From Noviherbaspirillum sp. UKPF54 (lineage in GTDB: Bacteria; Pseudomonadota; Gammaproteobacteria; Burkholderiales; Burkholderiaceae_D), in assembly GCF_007874125.1 (NCBI RefSeq), contig NZ_CP040128.1, positions 4,216,001-4,280,000 on the forward strand: DNA of 64,000 bases. The letters are read 5' to 3'. Each line of letters begins with the position of its first letter. Positions within the stretch are counted from its first letter, which is position 1. The notes beneath the pieces were generated by a model. That model had not been told where the DNA came from. It made no database searches and saw only the letters and a list, made by a program, of their open reading frames with translations. Positions 1 to 7,042 of the stretch are shown one piece after another. A program made the translations under genes and the position numbers.

Positions 1-1
1 G

Positions 2-1042
2 ATCCTGATCGTGCCGGCCTGGATCATGAAGTACTACATCCTCGATCTGTCGCCGCACAACTCGCTGGTGAATTTCCTGGTGAACCAGGGACACACGGTA
101 TTCATGATCTCCTGGCACAACCCCGGCGCGGACGACAGCGGCCTCGGCCTGGAGGATTACCTGCGGCTGGGCGTGCTCGATGCGCTCGACGCGGTGAGCG
201 CCATCGCGCCGGGTCGCAAGGTGAACGCGGCCGGCTACTGCCTGGGCGGCACGCTGCTGGCGATCGCCGCGGCCTACCTGGCGCAGCGCGGGGACGAGCG
301 CCTGAACTCCATGTCGCTGCTGGCCGCGCAGACCGATTTCACCGAAGCCGGCGAGCTGACGCTGTTTATCGACGACAGCCAGTTGAACTACCTGGAAGAC
401 ATCATGTGGAACCAGGGTTGTCTCGACACCCGGCAGATGGCCGGCGCTTTCCAGCTGCTGCGCTCGAACGACCTGATCTGGTCGCGCATGGTGCAGCAAT
501 ACCTGCTCGGGAAGCGCGAGCCGATGACCGACATGATGGCCTGGAACGCGGACGCCACCCGCATGCCCTACCGCATGCACAGCGAATACCTGCGCAAGCT
601 GTTTCTGAACAATGACCTGTTCGAGGGACGATTCCGGGTCAACGGCAAGCCTCTCGCGCTGGCCGACATCCGCGTGCCGCTGTTTGCGGTCGGCACCGAG
701 TCCGACCACGTCGCGCCGTGGCGTTCGGTCTACAAGATCAACCTGGCGGCCGACACCGACATCACGTTTGCCCTCACCAGCGCCGGGCACAACGCCGGCA
801 TTGTCAGCGAACCGGGCAAGCTCGGGCGGCGCTATCGCGTGTCGCACCGTCGGCGCGGCGAGAATTACGTCGATCCGGACACCTGGTATCTCGCCACGCC
901 GAGCATCGACGGTTCCTGGTGGCTGGCGTGGGCCGAGTGGCTGGCGCAGCGCTCCGCCGGCAAGTCCGCCCCGCCGCCAGTCGGTGCGAAGGCCTATCCG
1001 GCGTCGGGTGCGGCGCCGGGGACCTACGTATTCGAACGCTGA
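2..1042 (+). CDS. phaC: Poly(3-hydroxyalkanoate) synthase, 3' part (5' end outside window)
   Basis: This is the C-terminal 346 residues of an alpha/beta-hydrolase-fold PHA synthase, which polymerises (R)-3-hydroxyacyl-CoA on the surface of storage granules. The reading frame is open to the left edge, so the N-terminus lies outside. The lipase-like box GYCLGG holds the nucleophilic Cys (about residue 80 of the visible part). A later SDHVAP supplies the catalytic Asp and GHNAGI the His, in the family order. The run IVPAWIMKYYILDLSP is typical of class I enzymes. A class I synthase is about 560-600 residues, so roughly 40% is missing. The family call is firm. Class I rather than a PhaC paralogue is inference. 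Confidence 0.9.
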   Translation: MLIVPAWIMKYYILDLSPHNSLVNFLVNQGHTVFMISWHNPGADDSGLGLEDYLRLGVLDALDAVSAIAPGRKVNAAGYCLGGTLLAIAAAYLAQRGDERLNSMSLLAAQTDFTEAGELTLFIDDSQLNYLEDIMWNQGCLDTRQMAGAFQLLRSNDLIWSRMVQQYLLGKREPMTDMMAWNADATRMPYRMHSEYLRKLFLNNDLFEGRFRVNGKPLALADIRVPLFAVGTESDHVAPWRSVYKINLAADTDITFALTSAGHNAGIVSEPGKLGRRYRVSHRRRGENYVDPDTWYLATPSIDGSWWLAWAEWLAQRSAGKSAPPPVGAKAYPASGAAPGTYVFER

Positions 1043-1064
1043 TGCGCCGGGAAAAACAGCTAGC

Positions 1065-1898
1065 CTACAGCCACGCCGCCCGATAGTCGCGCGCGTACTG
1101 CGCAAAGCCGATCGGCGCGCGGCCGGTGATCCTTTCCACCGCGTCGGTGCGGCGCTCGGCCGCGCCTTGCTTCAGGAAGCCAAGAATCATGACCAGGAAT
1201 TCCGCGTAATCGGCGGGCACGCCGGCCTGGAGCAAGCCGTCGAGCATGGCTTGCGGCGTGATGTCCTGGAATCGGATCTGCTTGCCCGTGGCCTGGCTGA
1301 TCAGCTCGGCGGCCTCGGCATGGGTGAGCGACTCGCCGCCGGTGAGGTCGAAATCCTGGTTGTCGAACCGGCCGGAGTCCAGCAGCTCCGCTGCGACTGC
1401 CGCGATATCGCGCGCATCGATGAAGCTCGCCTTGGCGTCGCCCACCGGCAGGAATACCGTACCGGCTTGCAGGATGCCATGCAGCCAGAAGGTGTTGAAA
1501 TTCTGCATGAACCAGTTGGGGCGGATGATGTTATAGCGCAGCCCCGAGCGTTCCAGCCTGATTTCCGCCTGGCGCAACGGCGCGGCCTCGACCGCGTTGG
1601 CGCCCATCGCTGTCATCAGCACGACTTTCTGCAACTGCTTTTCCCTGGCCTTGTCGATCAGCGGGCCGAGCAGTTCATGCTGATTGGTGTAGCCCGGCGG
1701 GCACAGGAAAAAAGCCTTGTCGATTCCCTGGAACGCCTGTTCGAGCCCCGCGCCGGTCGCCAGGTTCACATGCACCTGATCCGGCTGCAGCTGCGTCTTG
1801 CTGGTGGCGCGCACTACCTCATGTCCCTTGGCGCGCAGCTTGTTGACCAGCTCCGAACCGACCATGCCGCTGGCGCCGACCACTAAAACCTTGCTCAT
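1065..1898 (-). CDS. NmrA-like NAD(P)-binding oxidoreductase
   Basis: A 277-residue atypical short-chain dehydrogenase. The N-terminus has the dinucleotide-binding loop GASGMVG straight after the first beta strand. The body resembles the NmrA/QOR2/azoreductase group (FFLCPPGYTNQ, MTAMGANAVE and IIRPNWFMQNF are typical). These proteins bind NAD(P) and act either as quinone or azo reductases or as redox sensors. No SDR Tyr-x3-Lys pair is evident, as is usual for NmrA members. A strong ribosome site (GGAGG, 7 nt upstream) fixes the ATG. It is transcribed divergently from the AraC regulator at 2034, which is therefore its likely regulator. The substrate is unknown. Confidence 0.85.
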   Translation of the reverse strand: MSKVLVVGASGMVGSELVNKLRAKGHEVVRATSKTQLQPDQVHVNLATGAGLEQAFQGIDKAFFLCPPGYTNQHELLGPLIDKAREKQLQKVVLMTAMGANAVEAAPLRQAEIRLERSGLRYNIIRPNWFMQNFNTFWLHGILQAGTVFLPVGDAKASFIDARDIAAVAAELLDSGRFDNQDFDLTGGESLTHAEAAELISQATGKQIRFQDITPQAMLDGLLQAGVPADYAEFLVMILGFLKQGAAERRTDAVERITGRAPIGFAQYARDYRAAWL

Positions 1899-1942
1899 GA
1901 TTTACCTCCGTAAAAATTTCAGGCGTCCAGATTAACTGTGAA

Positions 1943-1966
1943 TTTAAATGGTTTTAATGGTTAAAA
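1943..1966. promoter_or_regulatory. Tandem AT-rich direct repeat between divergent genes (candidate AraC operator)
   Basis: Two adjacent 9-bp near repeats, TTTAAATGG and TTTTAATGG, followed by TTAAAA, lie in the 135-bp AT-rich gap between the NmrA-like gene and the AraC-type regulator. Tandem direct half-sites are what AraC/XylS dimers usually bind. The assignment is inference from position and repeat form. Confidence 0.35.
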
Positions 1967-2033
1967 GTCGATTTTTAATGTCTGAAAATCCAAATTGGAA
2001 AAGATAATGCCGGCATTCGCCTATAATGCGGCC

Positions 2034-2969
2034 ATGGATCTTCTCGCCGATGTCTTGCGTCAGGCCGGGCTGCAAACCCGGATTCTCCAGCAGCGCGTTT
2101 TTGCGGCGCCCGCGGCGCTGGCCTTCCCATGCGAAAAAAGCTTCGGCTTTCATGTCGTCACCCAGGGGCAGGCGTTCATTCACACGCCCGAGCACGAGGC
2201 GCCGCTGGCGCTGGGCAGCGGCGACGTGGCATTGATGGCGCGCGGCTGCAACCACGTCGTCTCCACGCAGGAAAAGCTGCCGCCCACGGTTTTGCGCATG
2301 GCGGACGCGGCGCTGCCCGCTTTGCCTGAGGGCGGCAAGCCGCTGCTGACCATCGTCAGCGGCGCCTACCAGGTCTGGAATACCCCGGTCCATCCCTTTT
2401 TCGATGAAATGCCGCGCTGGTATGTGCTGCGCGCGCACGACATCGAACGCTTCGACCAGGTGGAGTTGGCCATCAGCATGCTGGCCGCAGAAACGGCCAG
2501 GCATGAAGTCGGTTCGGAGACGGTGACGCAGGCGCTGCTCGACATTCTCTTCACGCAGATCATCCGCAAGATCATCGCCCAGCGCCATGCGACGCCGCGC
2601 AGCTGGAGTCATGCGCTGCAGAATGCGCCGATCAGGTCGGCGCTCGAACTGATGCACGGCGATTGCGGCCGCGACTGGACCCTCGACGAACTGGCGCGGC
2701 GCGTGGGCCTGTCGCGCGCCGGCTTCGCGCAGAAATTCAAGCATGCGCTGGGCACGCCGCCGCTGCAGTACCTGACCACCGTGCGGGTGCAGAAAGCGAT
2801 GGATCTGCTGTCGAACACGTCCGACAAGATGGAGACCGTGTCGCAGGCGGTCGGCTACAAGGATGCGTTCAGCTTTTCAAAGGCATTCAAGAAAGTCGCC
2901 GGCATCCCGCCCAAGGAATTCCGCGCGCGCGACCGCCAGGACAAGGCGCTGGACTGGCGTTTTTCGTAG
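2034..2969 (+). CDS. AraC-family transcriptional regulator (cupin_6 N-terminal domain)
   Basis: A 311-residue regulator. An N-terminal cupin-like sensor domain (about residues 1-190: SFGFHVV, QGQAF, GDVALMARGCNHVV) precedes two helix-turn-helix motifs at the C-terminus (DWTLDELARRVGLSRAGFAQKF, then the second HTH ending GYKDAFSFSKAFKK). The layout matches AraC members that control neighbouring oxidoreductases. The start is uncertain. The ATG at 2034 gives the family-typical MDLLADVL beginning but has no clear ribosome site. An ATG at 2007, with a weak GGAA upstream, would add nine residues. A TATAAT lies just before the ATG at 2034. The likely target is the divergent NmrA-like gene. Confidence 0.85.
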   Translation: MDLLADVLRQAGLQTRILQQRVFAAPAALAFPCEKSFGFHVVTQGQAFIHTPEHEAPLALGSGDVALMARGCNHVVSTQEKLPPTVLRMADAALPALPEGGKPLLTIVSGAYQVWNTPVHPFFDEMPRWYVLRAHDIERFDQVELAISMLAAETARHEVGSETVTQALLDILFTQIIRKIIAQRHATPRSWSHALQNAPIRSALELMHGDCGRDWTLDELARRVGLSRAGFAQKFKHALGTPPLQYLTTVRVQKAMDLLSNTSDKMETVSQAVGYKDAFSFSKAFKKVAGIPPKEFRARDRQDKALDWRFS

Positions 2970-2972
2970 CCC

Positions 2973-4307
2973 CTAGCGCATCTGGAACAGCTCCTGATGA
3001 AAGTCGGCCTGCCGCAGGCCGCTGCCGACGAAATCCTTGCGCAGTGCGCTGCCGAACCCCGCCGGGCCGCAGAACCAGATGCTGGCCTGACGCCAGTCGG
3101 GCACGGCGGCGCGGATGGTGGCCGCGTCCAGCACGCCGTCGCGCGGGCTGCGCAGCAGGTGCAGGCGTACCCCGGCCGCGCGTGCGTCGGCGGTGAGTTT
3201 GTCGATCGCGGACTGGTCGAAGTCCGAGGTTGGATGGAACAGGTCGATAGCATGATGCGCGCGCCGCTGCGCCAGTTGCTTCATGCGCGCGACAAACGGC
3301 GTGATCCCGATGCCGGCGCCGATCCAGATCTGGCGCGCATGGCGGTCGTGGAAATCGAAGCGGCCGTAGGGCCCTTCCACGCTCACCGCGTCGCCCTCCT
3401 TCAGCTGTTCGCGCAGCGTGCTGGTATGGTCGCCGAGCGCCTTGATGATGAAGACGATGCGGCGCGCGGTGGCATCCCAGGCCGAGGCGATCGTGTAGGG
3501 ATGCGCGCCTTCCTTCGCGTCGAAGGTGACGAAGGCAAACTGCCCGGCGGCGTGGCCCGGCCAGCCCTCCTGCAGGCGCACGGCGGCTTCGATGGCGCGC
3601 AGATCCGGATAGGCGGTGACTGCCTCGACCGTGCCCAGCGTCTTGCGATGCGCGCCCACGCGCCCCGACAGCACGAGCGCGGCGGAGACCGTGCCGGCCA
3701 GCAGCAGCGTCGCCATGACCCATCCCAGCGGCTGCGGCCAGTCGCTGAACTTGAGGAGCACGGCGGCGTGATACGCCAGTACCAGATAGACGGCCGCGAT
3801 CCAGCGATGGGTCTTGGCGAAGAGACGGTACGGGAAGCGCTTGATCAGTGCCAGCGCGATCAGGATGACGGTTGCATAAAACGCCCACTCGCCGACGCTC
3901 TCGGCCAGGCCGCGCTGGCTGCGCAGCCAGCCCTCGACCAGCCCCAGCTCGACGTCGGTGATGCGCTTGCGCTGCGGCCGCGCCAGCCAGCCCCAGCGCA
4001 CCATCCACTTGGTTCCCTGCGCCCACCACCAGTGGACGATGGCAAGCGCCAGCCCCGCAATGCCGAGCCACTTGTGCAAGCGGTACATCTTGTCCAGCCC
4101 GCCCCAGCGCCGCTCCAGCCATGCCGGGCGGGTGGCGATGAGCATCGCTACGCTCATGACGCCGATGCCCAGCACGCCGCTGTATTGCATGAACACGTTG
4201 CGGAACGAAAAATAGGTGAAGGGAGAGGGAAGGAACGAGTCGGCCAGCAGCCATAAAATGCTGAGGGCTAGCAGCAATCCCCAAAAAGGGCGCTTGATGT
4301 GATGCAT
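2973..4307 (-). CDS. Ferric-reductase-like flavocytochrome (FAD/NAD-binding membrane oxidoreductase)
   Basis: A 444-residue inner-membrane protein. The first half has about six transmembrane helices of the ferric-reductase-like (heme b) domain, with HKWLGIAGLALAIVHWWWA and a second His pair around AYHAAVL as likely heme ligands. The second half is a ferredoxin-reductase module with an FAD-binding barrel (HPYTIASAW), a nucleotide-binding GAGIGITPF and the end segment FCGPAGFG. It probably moves electrons from NAD(P)H across heme to a metal or other acceptor. It converges on the AraC gene, with stops only 3 bp apart. A run of eight C on its own strand lies about 25 nt before the start codon. 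No clear ribosome site is visible. Confidence 0.85.
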   Translation of the reverse strand: MHHIKRPFWGLLLALSILWLLADSFLPSPFTYFSFRNVFMQYSGVLGIGVMSVAMLIATRPAWLERRWGGLDKMYRLHKWLGIAGLALAIVHWWWAQGTKWMVRWGWLARPQRKRITDVELGLVEGWLRSQRGLAESVGEWAFYATVILIALALIKRFPYRLFAKTHRWIAAVYLVLAYHAAVLLKFSDWPQPLGWVMATLLLAGTVSAALVLSGRVGAHRKTLGTVEAVTAYPDLRAIEAAVRLQEGWPGHAAGQFAFVTFDAKEGAHPYTIASAWDATARRIVFIIKALGDHTSTLREQLKEGDAVSVEGPYGRFDFHDRHARQIWIGAGIGITPFVARMKQLAQRRAHHAIDLFHPTSDFDQSAIDKLTADARAAGVRLHLLRSPRDGVLDAATIRAAVPDWRQASIWFCGPAGFGSALRKDFVGSGLRQADFHQELFQMR

Positions 4308-4331
4308 GTCAGAGGTCGAGGCAGAGAAAAA

Positions 4332-4339
4332 GGGGGGGG
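4332..4339. repeat. Homopolymer G8 (C8 on the minus strand) in the leader of the ferric reductase-like gene
   Basis: Eight consecutive G residues, preceded by an A run, sit 25 nt upstream of the minus-strand start codon at 4307. Tracts of this length can slip during replication, and the position is in the untranslated leader or promoter. Whether it varies in length cannot be judged from one sequence. Confidence 0.5.
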
Positions 4340-4488
4340 CGGGCAGCGCGATCCGGGTCGATCGCTGTTTGCCGCTATTAAAGCCTGCGACTGTGTCCGG
4401 TATATTTCGTCAACTCGCCGAAATGTAGGAAATTGTATCGACACCGTCATTGAGACTGCTGCGCGCGATTGCTTCGAAGGCGCATCCA

Positions 4489-4518
4489 TTGACATAATGG
4501 ATGCTCAGCTTGGATAGT
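4489..4518 (+). promoter_or_regulatory. Sigma-70-type promoter for the small exported protein
   Basis: A perfect -35 hexamer TTGACA (4489-4494) is followed after 18 bp by GATAGT (4513-4518, 4 of 6 matches to TATAAT). It lies about 64 bp before the start codon at 4582 and points toward it. No mapped transcript supports it here. Confidence 0.5.
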
Positions 4519-4581
4519 CATTTCACCGCGCGGGCGGACAGTTCATTGCGCCGATGATTCGGCATGATTGGAAAACAAGAC

Positions 4582-4818
4582 ATGAATACCTCGATCACCT
4601 GTTTGCTGCTGGCGGCATCGTTGTGCGCCGGAACTACTTATGCGGCCGAGCCAGACGCGGCCGCGCGCGAATCCGAAGTGCAAAAGGAAGTGCAAAAGGA
4701 TATCGACGCGATCGTGGCGAATTGCGAAAAAAAGAAGCTGCCTACCGAGCAAGAAATCGAGTGCATCGAGCAAGGCTATCTGCAATTCATGGGAGAAACA
4801 CCCGAATCCGGTTCGTGA
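4582..4818 (+). CDS. Small exported hypothetical protein
   Basis: A 78-residue protein whose family I do not recognise. It starts with a clear Sec signal peptide (MNTSITCLLLAASLCAGTTYA, probable cleavage after AYA-A). The mature part is acidic, charged and helical, with two cysteines (VANC and IECIE, about 17 residues apart) that could form a disulfide in the periplasm. An upstream ATG at 4564 would add six polar residues before the signal peptide, so 4582 is preferred. A good promoter precedes it. It stands alone between the ferric reductase gene and the long spacer. Confidence 0.6.
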   Translation: MNTSITCLLLAASLCAGTTYAAEPDAAARESEVQKEVQKDIDAIVANCEKKKLPTEQEIECIEQGYLQFMGETPESGS

Positions 4819-5027
4819 CGGGCAGGTGAAGCCGCCGGCGTTCGCAAACCCGCGCTTAACAAAACAGCAGGGCGATCATGGCCGCATCGTCGGCCAGCAG
4901 CAGCGCGCCATGGACAAGCGCCATCAGGGCGAATGCTTGAATCGTGGAGCAGGCTTGGCGGAACATGCGCATGAAGGAAAATGGCGGACCTCGCATGTTA
5001 CCGCGCGCGGCGCCGTAGCGGAAATAC

Positions 5028-5058
5028 AAAAAAGCCCGCTAGCCTTGCGGTAGCGGGC
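5028..5058 (-). terminator. Rho-independent terminator, minus strand
   Basis: The 8-bp perfect stem GCCCGCTA/TAGCGGGC (5034-5041 with 5051-5058) has a 9-nt loop and is followed on the minus strand by six U (5033-5028). The opposite side lacks a U run, so the orientation is clear. Confidence 0.75.
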
Positions 5059-5140
5059 GAAGTCTTCTTTGGCATCAGCAGGGAGATGGCTGATGCAGCT
5101 ACCTTACCTGACCGTCCCGCCGTGGCGCAGTCTTATTACA
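5028..5140 (-). ncRNA. Candidate small RNA ending in an intrinsic terminator
   Basis: Read on the minus strand, two perfect 8-bp hairpins follow each other. The first (5072-5096) has the 9-nt C-rich loop CATCTCCCT. The second (5034-5058) is GC-rich and ends in a run of six U. A C-rich exposed loop, able to pair with Shine-Dalgarno sequences, followed by a Rho-independent terminator is the usual build of trans-acting small RNAs. No minus-strand protein gene lies close enough to need this terminator. The 5' end is a guess because no strong promoter is visible. An unannotated leader or a stray terminator are the alternatives. Confidence 0.35.
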
Positions 5141-5344
5141 TTCGATTACCCGGAATACAGTCGGATACAAGTTATTGGTGCCGTGCAGGCGTTCTGATGG
5201 ATTGTTGCACGGCGCATCACCGCAGTTCCTTGCCTAAGGTGTCGCCCTTGTGCGGGCAGCCAAGTCCGGCAATCATAAAAATGTGCGAAGAACGCAGCTT
5301 TTAGCTGGTAATTGCCGATTAATTGCATTGTGGAAAGCAATCTG

Positions 5345-5358
5345 TTGATGTTGCTCAA
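5345..5358. promoter_or_regulatory. FNR/Anr-like box (distal)
   Basis: TTGATGTTGCTCAA matches the FNR-family consensus TTGAT-N4-ATCAA with one mismatch. It lies 256 bp before the first hemerythrin-like gene. A nearly identical box lies 71 bp further downstream. Confidence 0.4.
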
Positions 5359-5415
5359 TAGATTTCTGTGACGCAACACATTTTCACCATTTGTCTATAT
5401 GCCGTTTGGATTCCG

Positions 5416-5429
5416 TTGATTTTGCTCAA
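5416..5429. promoter_or_regulatory. FNR/Anr-like box (proximal)
   Basis: TTGATTTTGCTCAA matches TTGAT-N4-ATCAA with one mismatch. The 16-bp core (GTTGAT.TTGCTCAAT) is shared with the distal box except for one base, which suggests the same regulator binds both. No good -10 sits at the exact class II distance. Confidence 0.4.
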
Positions 5430-5613
5430 TTTCCTTTAATGCGAAGTCAACATCCATCGTGTACTCTGAACAAAGAGTTGGTTATCAGCGGAAGCCGATG
5501 GAGACGCAAAAGTACCGGCCGGGACAAGGCCGGTTTGCGTGCACCGCGAATGCGGCTGCAGCGTGCGGAACATGCGTCCCGCACGCCGTTTCTGACGAAA
5601 CGGAGGACGGCAT

Positions 5614-6189
5614 ATGCAGACGAACGGCTATTCCATCGTGGCGTTGTCCAGCGAACAGCAGAATGCGCGCAGCATTCTCGGCAAGCTGGTGCAATGCCTG
5701 CATAACAGCGCGTGGACTTCGGACGAGGGCATCGATCTGGATTGGCTTGAAGCGGCATTTCACAAGCTCGTGATGATCGACCGCTATTGCCACGCGCGCA
5801 AAATCGAACGCTACGTGATTCCCGCCATCCGCAACGCCTCCACCGATACCGACGCCTTGCTCGAGAAGCTCGATGCATTGAACGTGGAGGCATTGCGCAT
5901 CCTGCGCTTTGCATATGAACGGATGCAATGCGCGATGGAGGGCGGCGACGTCGATCTGGAGATGCTGATCGCGACCATGGAAGTATATTGCCTGCGGATG
6001 CTGGAACGCCTCGCCCTCGAAGAGGAGGAACTGTTTCCGGTCGCCAGCCGCATGCTGTCGAACGAGGAATGGTTCCGGCTGGCGGCGCGCTGCCTGTCGG
6101 ATGCGGGCGCGCGACACGACGCATGCCGGCAATCCTGTTCAGCGGGCGGGCGCGCGCATGGACGTCGCCGGTATTACTACGTGCATTGA
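5614..6189 (+). CDS. Hemerythrin-like (HHE) protein, degenerate ligand set, copy 1
   Basis: A 191-residue all-helical protein that resembles HHE cation-binding proteins. Two signature helices are recognisable: DRYCHARKIERYVIPAI (family pattern D..HH.KEE..LFP) and ERLALEEEELFP (family pattern HI.KEE..LFP). The second helix has Arg where the iron-binding His is expected, and the first keeps only one of the two His. Diiron binding is therefore doubtful. The start is fixed by GGAGG 8 nt upstream. The C-terminal 30 residues, rich in Arg, Cys and Tyr, have no counterpart in copy 2. It sits 97 bp before its paralogue, probably in one operon, downstream of two FNR-like boxes. Confidence 0.7.
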   Translation: MQTNGYSIVALSSEQQNARSILGKLVQCLHNSAWTSDEGIDLDWLEAAFHKLVMIDRYCHARKIERYVIPAIRNASTDTDALLEKLDALNVEALRILRFAYERMQCAMEGGDVDLEMLIATMEVYCLRMLERLALEEEELFPVASRMLSNEEWFRLAARCLSDAGARHDACRQSCSAGGRAHGRRRYYYVH

Positions 6190-6286
6190 TGCGCTCGGCG
6201 CATCGTGTTTCAACCCGGCCGATCCCGCCGGACGGGCTGAGCAGAAAAATATGTTTGGACCCATGAAGAAAATTGAAGAACAGGGA

Positions 6287-6787
6287 ATGTTGACCAAGAC
6301 TTATACAACGGTGGCGCTATCGCATGAACAGAAAAACGCACGCCAGGTTTTATCGAAGTTGACGGCCACGCTGCAAGAAGCAAAACGCGCTTCGGCCGAT
6401 GCACGCAGCGCGGCGTCGGCATTGCGCCAATTTGCCGACGCCAACCGTTTCTATCAGGGGCGTGCGCTGGAACAGCATGTCATTCCCGCCATCCGCGCCA
6501 GCATCGCGGAAGCGAATACGCTGCTGGCCGAACTGGAAGTGCTGGCCGCCGGTTCGGAGCGGATCCTGCAGCGCGCGAACGAGCAGCTGCAGGGCGGCAG
6601 GCCGCCGGCAGAGCAATCGGTATTCTCCGCAATGGAACAGTATTGCAGTCATCTCACTGAACGCCTCGGTAAGGAAGAAAGCGAACTGATCCCGCTGGCG
6701 TTCCGCTCGCTGACGCCGGAAGAGTGGTTTGCGATCGCCGTCAAATGCCTTCCGGAGGAAGACCGGTACGGCAAGAAGGCTGCCTAG
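6287..6787 (+). CDS. Hemerythrin-like (HHE) protein, degenerate ligand set, copy 2
   Basis: A 166-residue paralogue of the preceding gene. MLTKTYTTVALSHEQKNAR aligns with MQTNGYSIVALSSEQQNAR of copy 1, and both share HVIPAIR/YVIPAIR, EWF.IA..CL and the helix ERLGKEESELIP. All His expected at the HHE metal positions of the first helix are gone (YQGRALEQHVIP), and the second again has Arg in place of His. The start at 6287 is chosen because it aligns with copy 1. In-frame ATGs at 6251 and 6263 are possible. It is a tandem duplication that has diverged, and its function without metal ligands is unknown. Confidence 0.65.
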   Translation: MLTKTYTTVALSHEQKNARQVLSKLTATLQEAKRASADARSAASALRQFADANRFYQGRALEQHVIPAIRASIAEANTLLAELEVLAAGSERILQRANEQLQGGRPPAEQSVFSAMEQYCSHLTERLGKEESELIPLAFRSLTPEEWFAIAVKCLPEEDRYGKKAA

Positions 6788-6805
6788 CCGTTCCGGACGG
6801 CGCCA

Positions 6806-6828
6806 CGGGCGGTATAAATTACCGCCCG
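6806..6828. other. Perfect 9-bp inverted repeat after the hemerythrin pair
   Basis: CGGGCGGTA and TACCGCCCG enclose a 5-nt AT loop, starting 18 bp after the stop of copy 2. There is no U run on either strand, so it is not a standard terminator. It could protect the mRNA end or weakly terminate transcription. Confidence 0.4.
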
Positions 6829-7042
6829 CGCCACCTCTGTTCTGCGTAATAGTGCGCGTCGCATGCCCATACATCCTGCCTGCCCGTAGCGTCGTCCTCG
6901 GGCATAGCTTTCGCTTCCCTTGTCCTCCTGTCCGTTTGCTGCCACAAGCCTTAATCTGTAGAAAGGACGGATTTCCTTGCTTGTGCGCGGCTGATGCAAT
7001 GCGCGGCGCGCATGCATTTCGATCAAGACGAGGAGAGCAAGC

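Larger units (their letters stand above)
4819..5613. other. Long AT-richer spacer (no protein gene supported)
   Basis: This 795-bp stretch carries no convincing reading frame on either strand. It holds a minus-strand intrinsic terminator with a second hairpin (candidate small RNA) at its left side, two FNR-like boxes at 5345-5358 and 5416-5429, and the ribosome site GGAGG for the first hemerythrin-like gene at its right end. Bases 5281-5480 are visibly richer in A and T than the flanking genes. Confidence 0.6.

Noticed and set aside
2887..4284. 465-residue frame overlapping the ferric-reductase-like gene in another frame
   Set aside because: Arg/Ala/Gly-rich frame without motifs; the alternative frame on the same strand encodes a complete known family.
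5146..5379. 77-residue frame on the minus strand before the terminator at 5028
   Set aside because: No ribosome site or coding-like composition; the terminator may belong to a non-coding RNA instead.
4819..5613. c-di-GMP or other known riboswitch or tRNA in the long spacer
   Set aside because: No GEMM core, cloverleaf or other riboswitch signature could be recognised on either strand.
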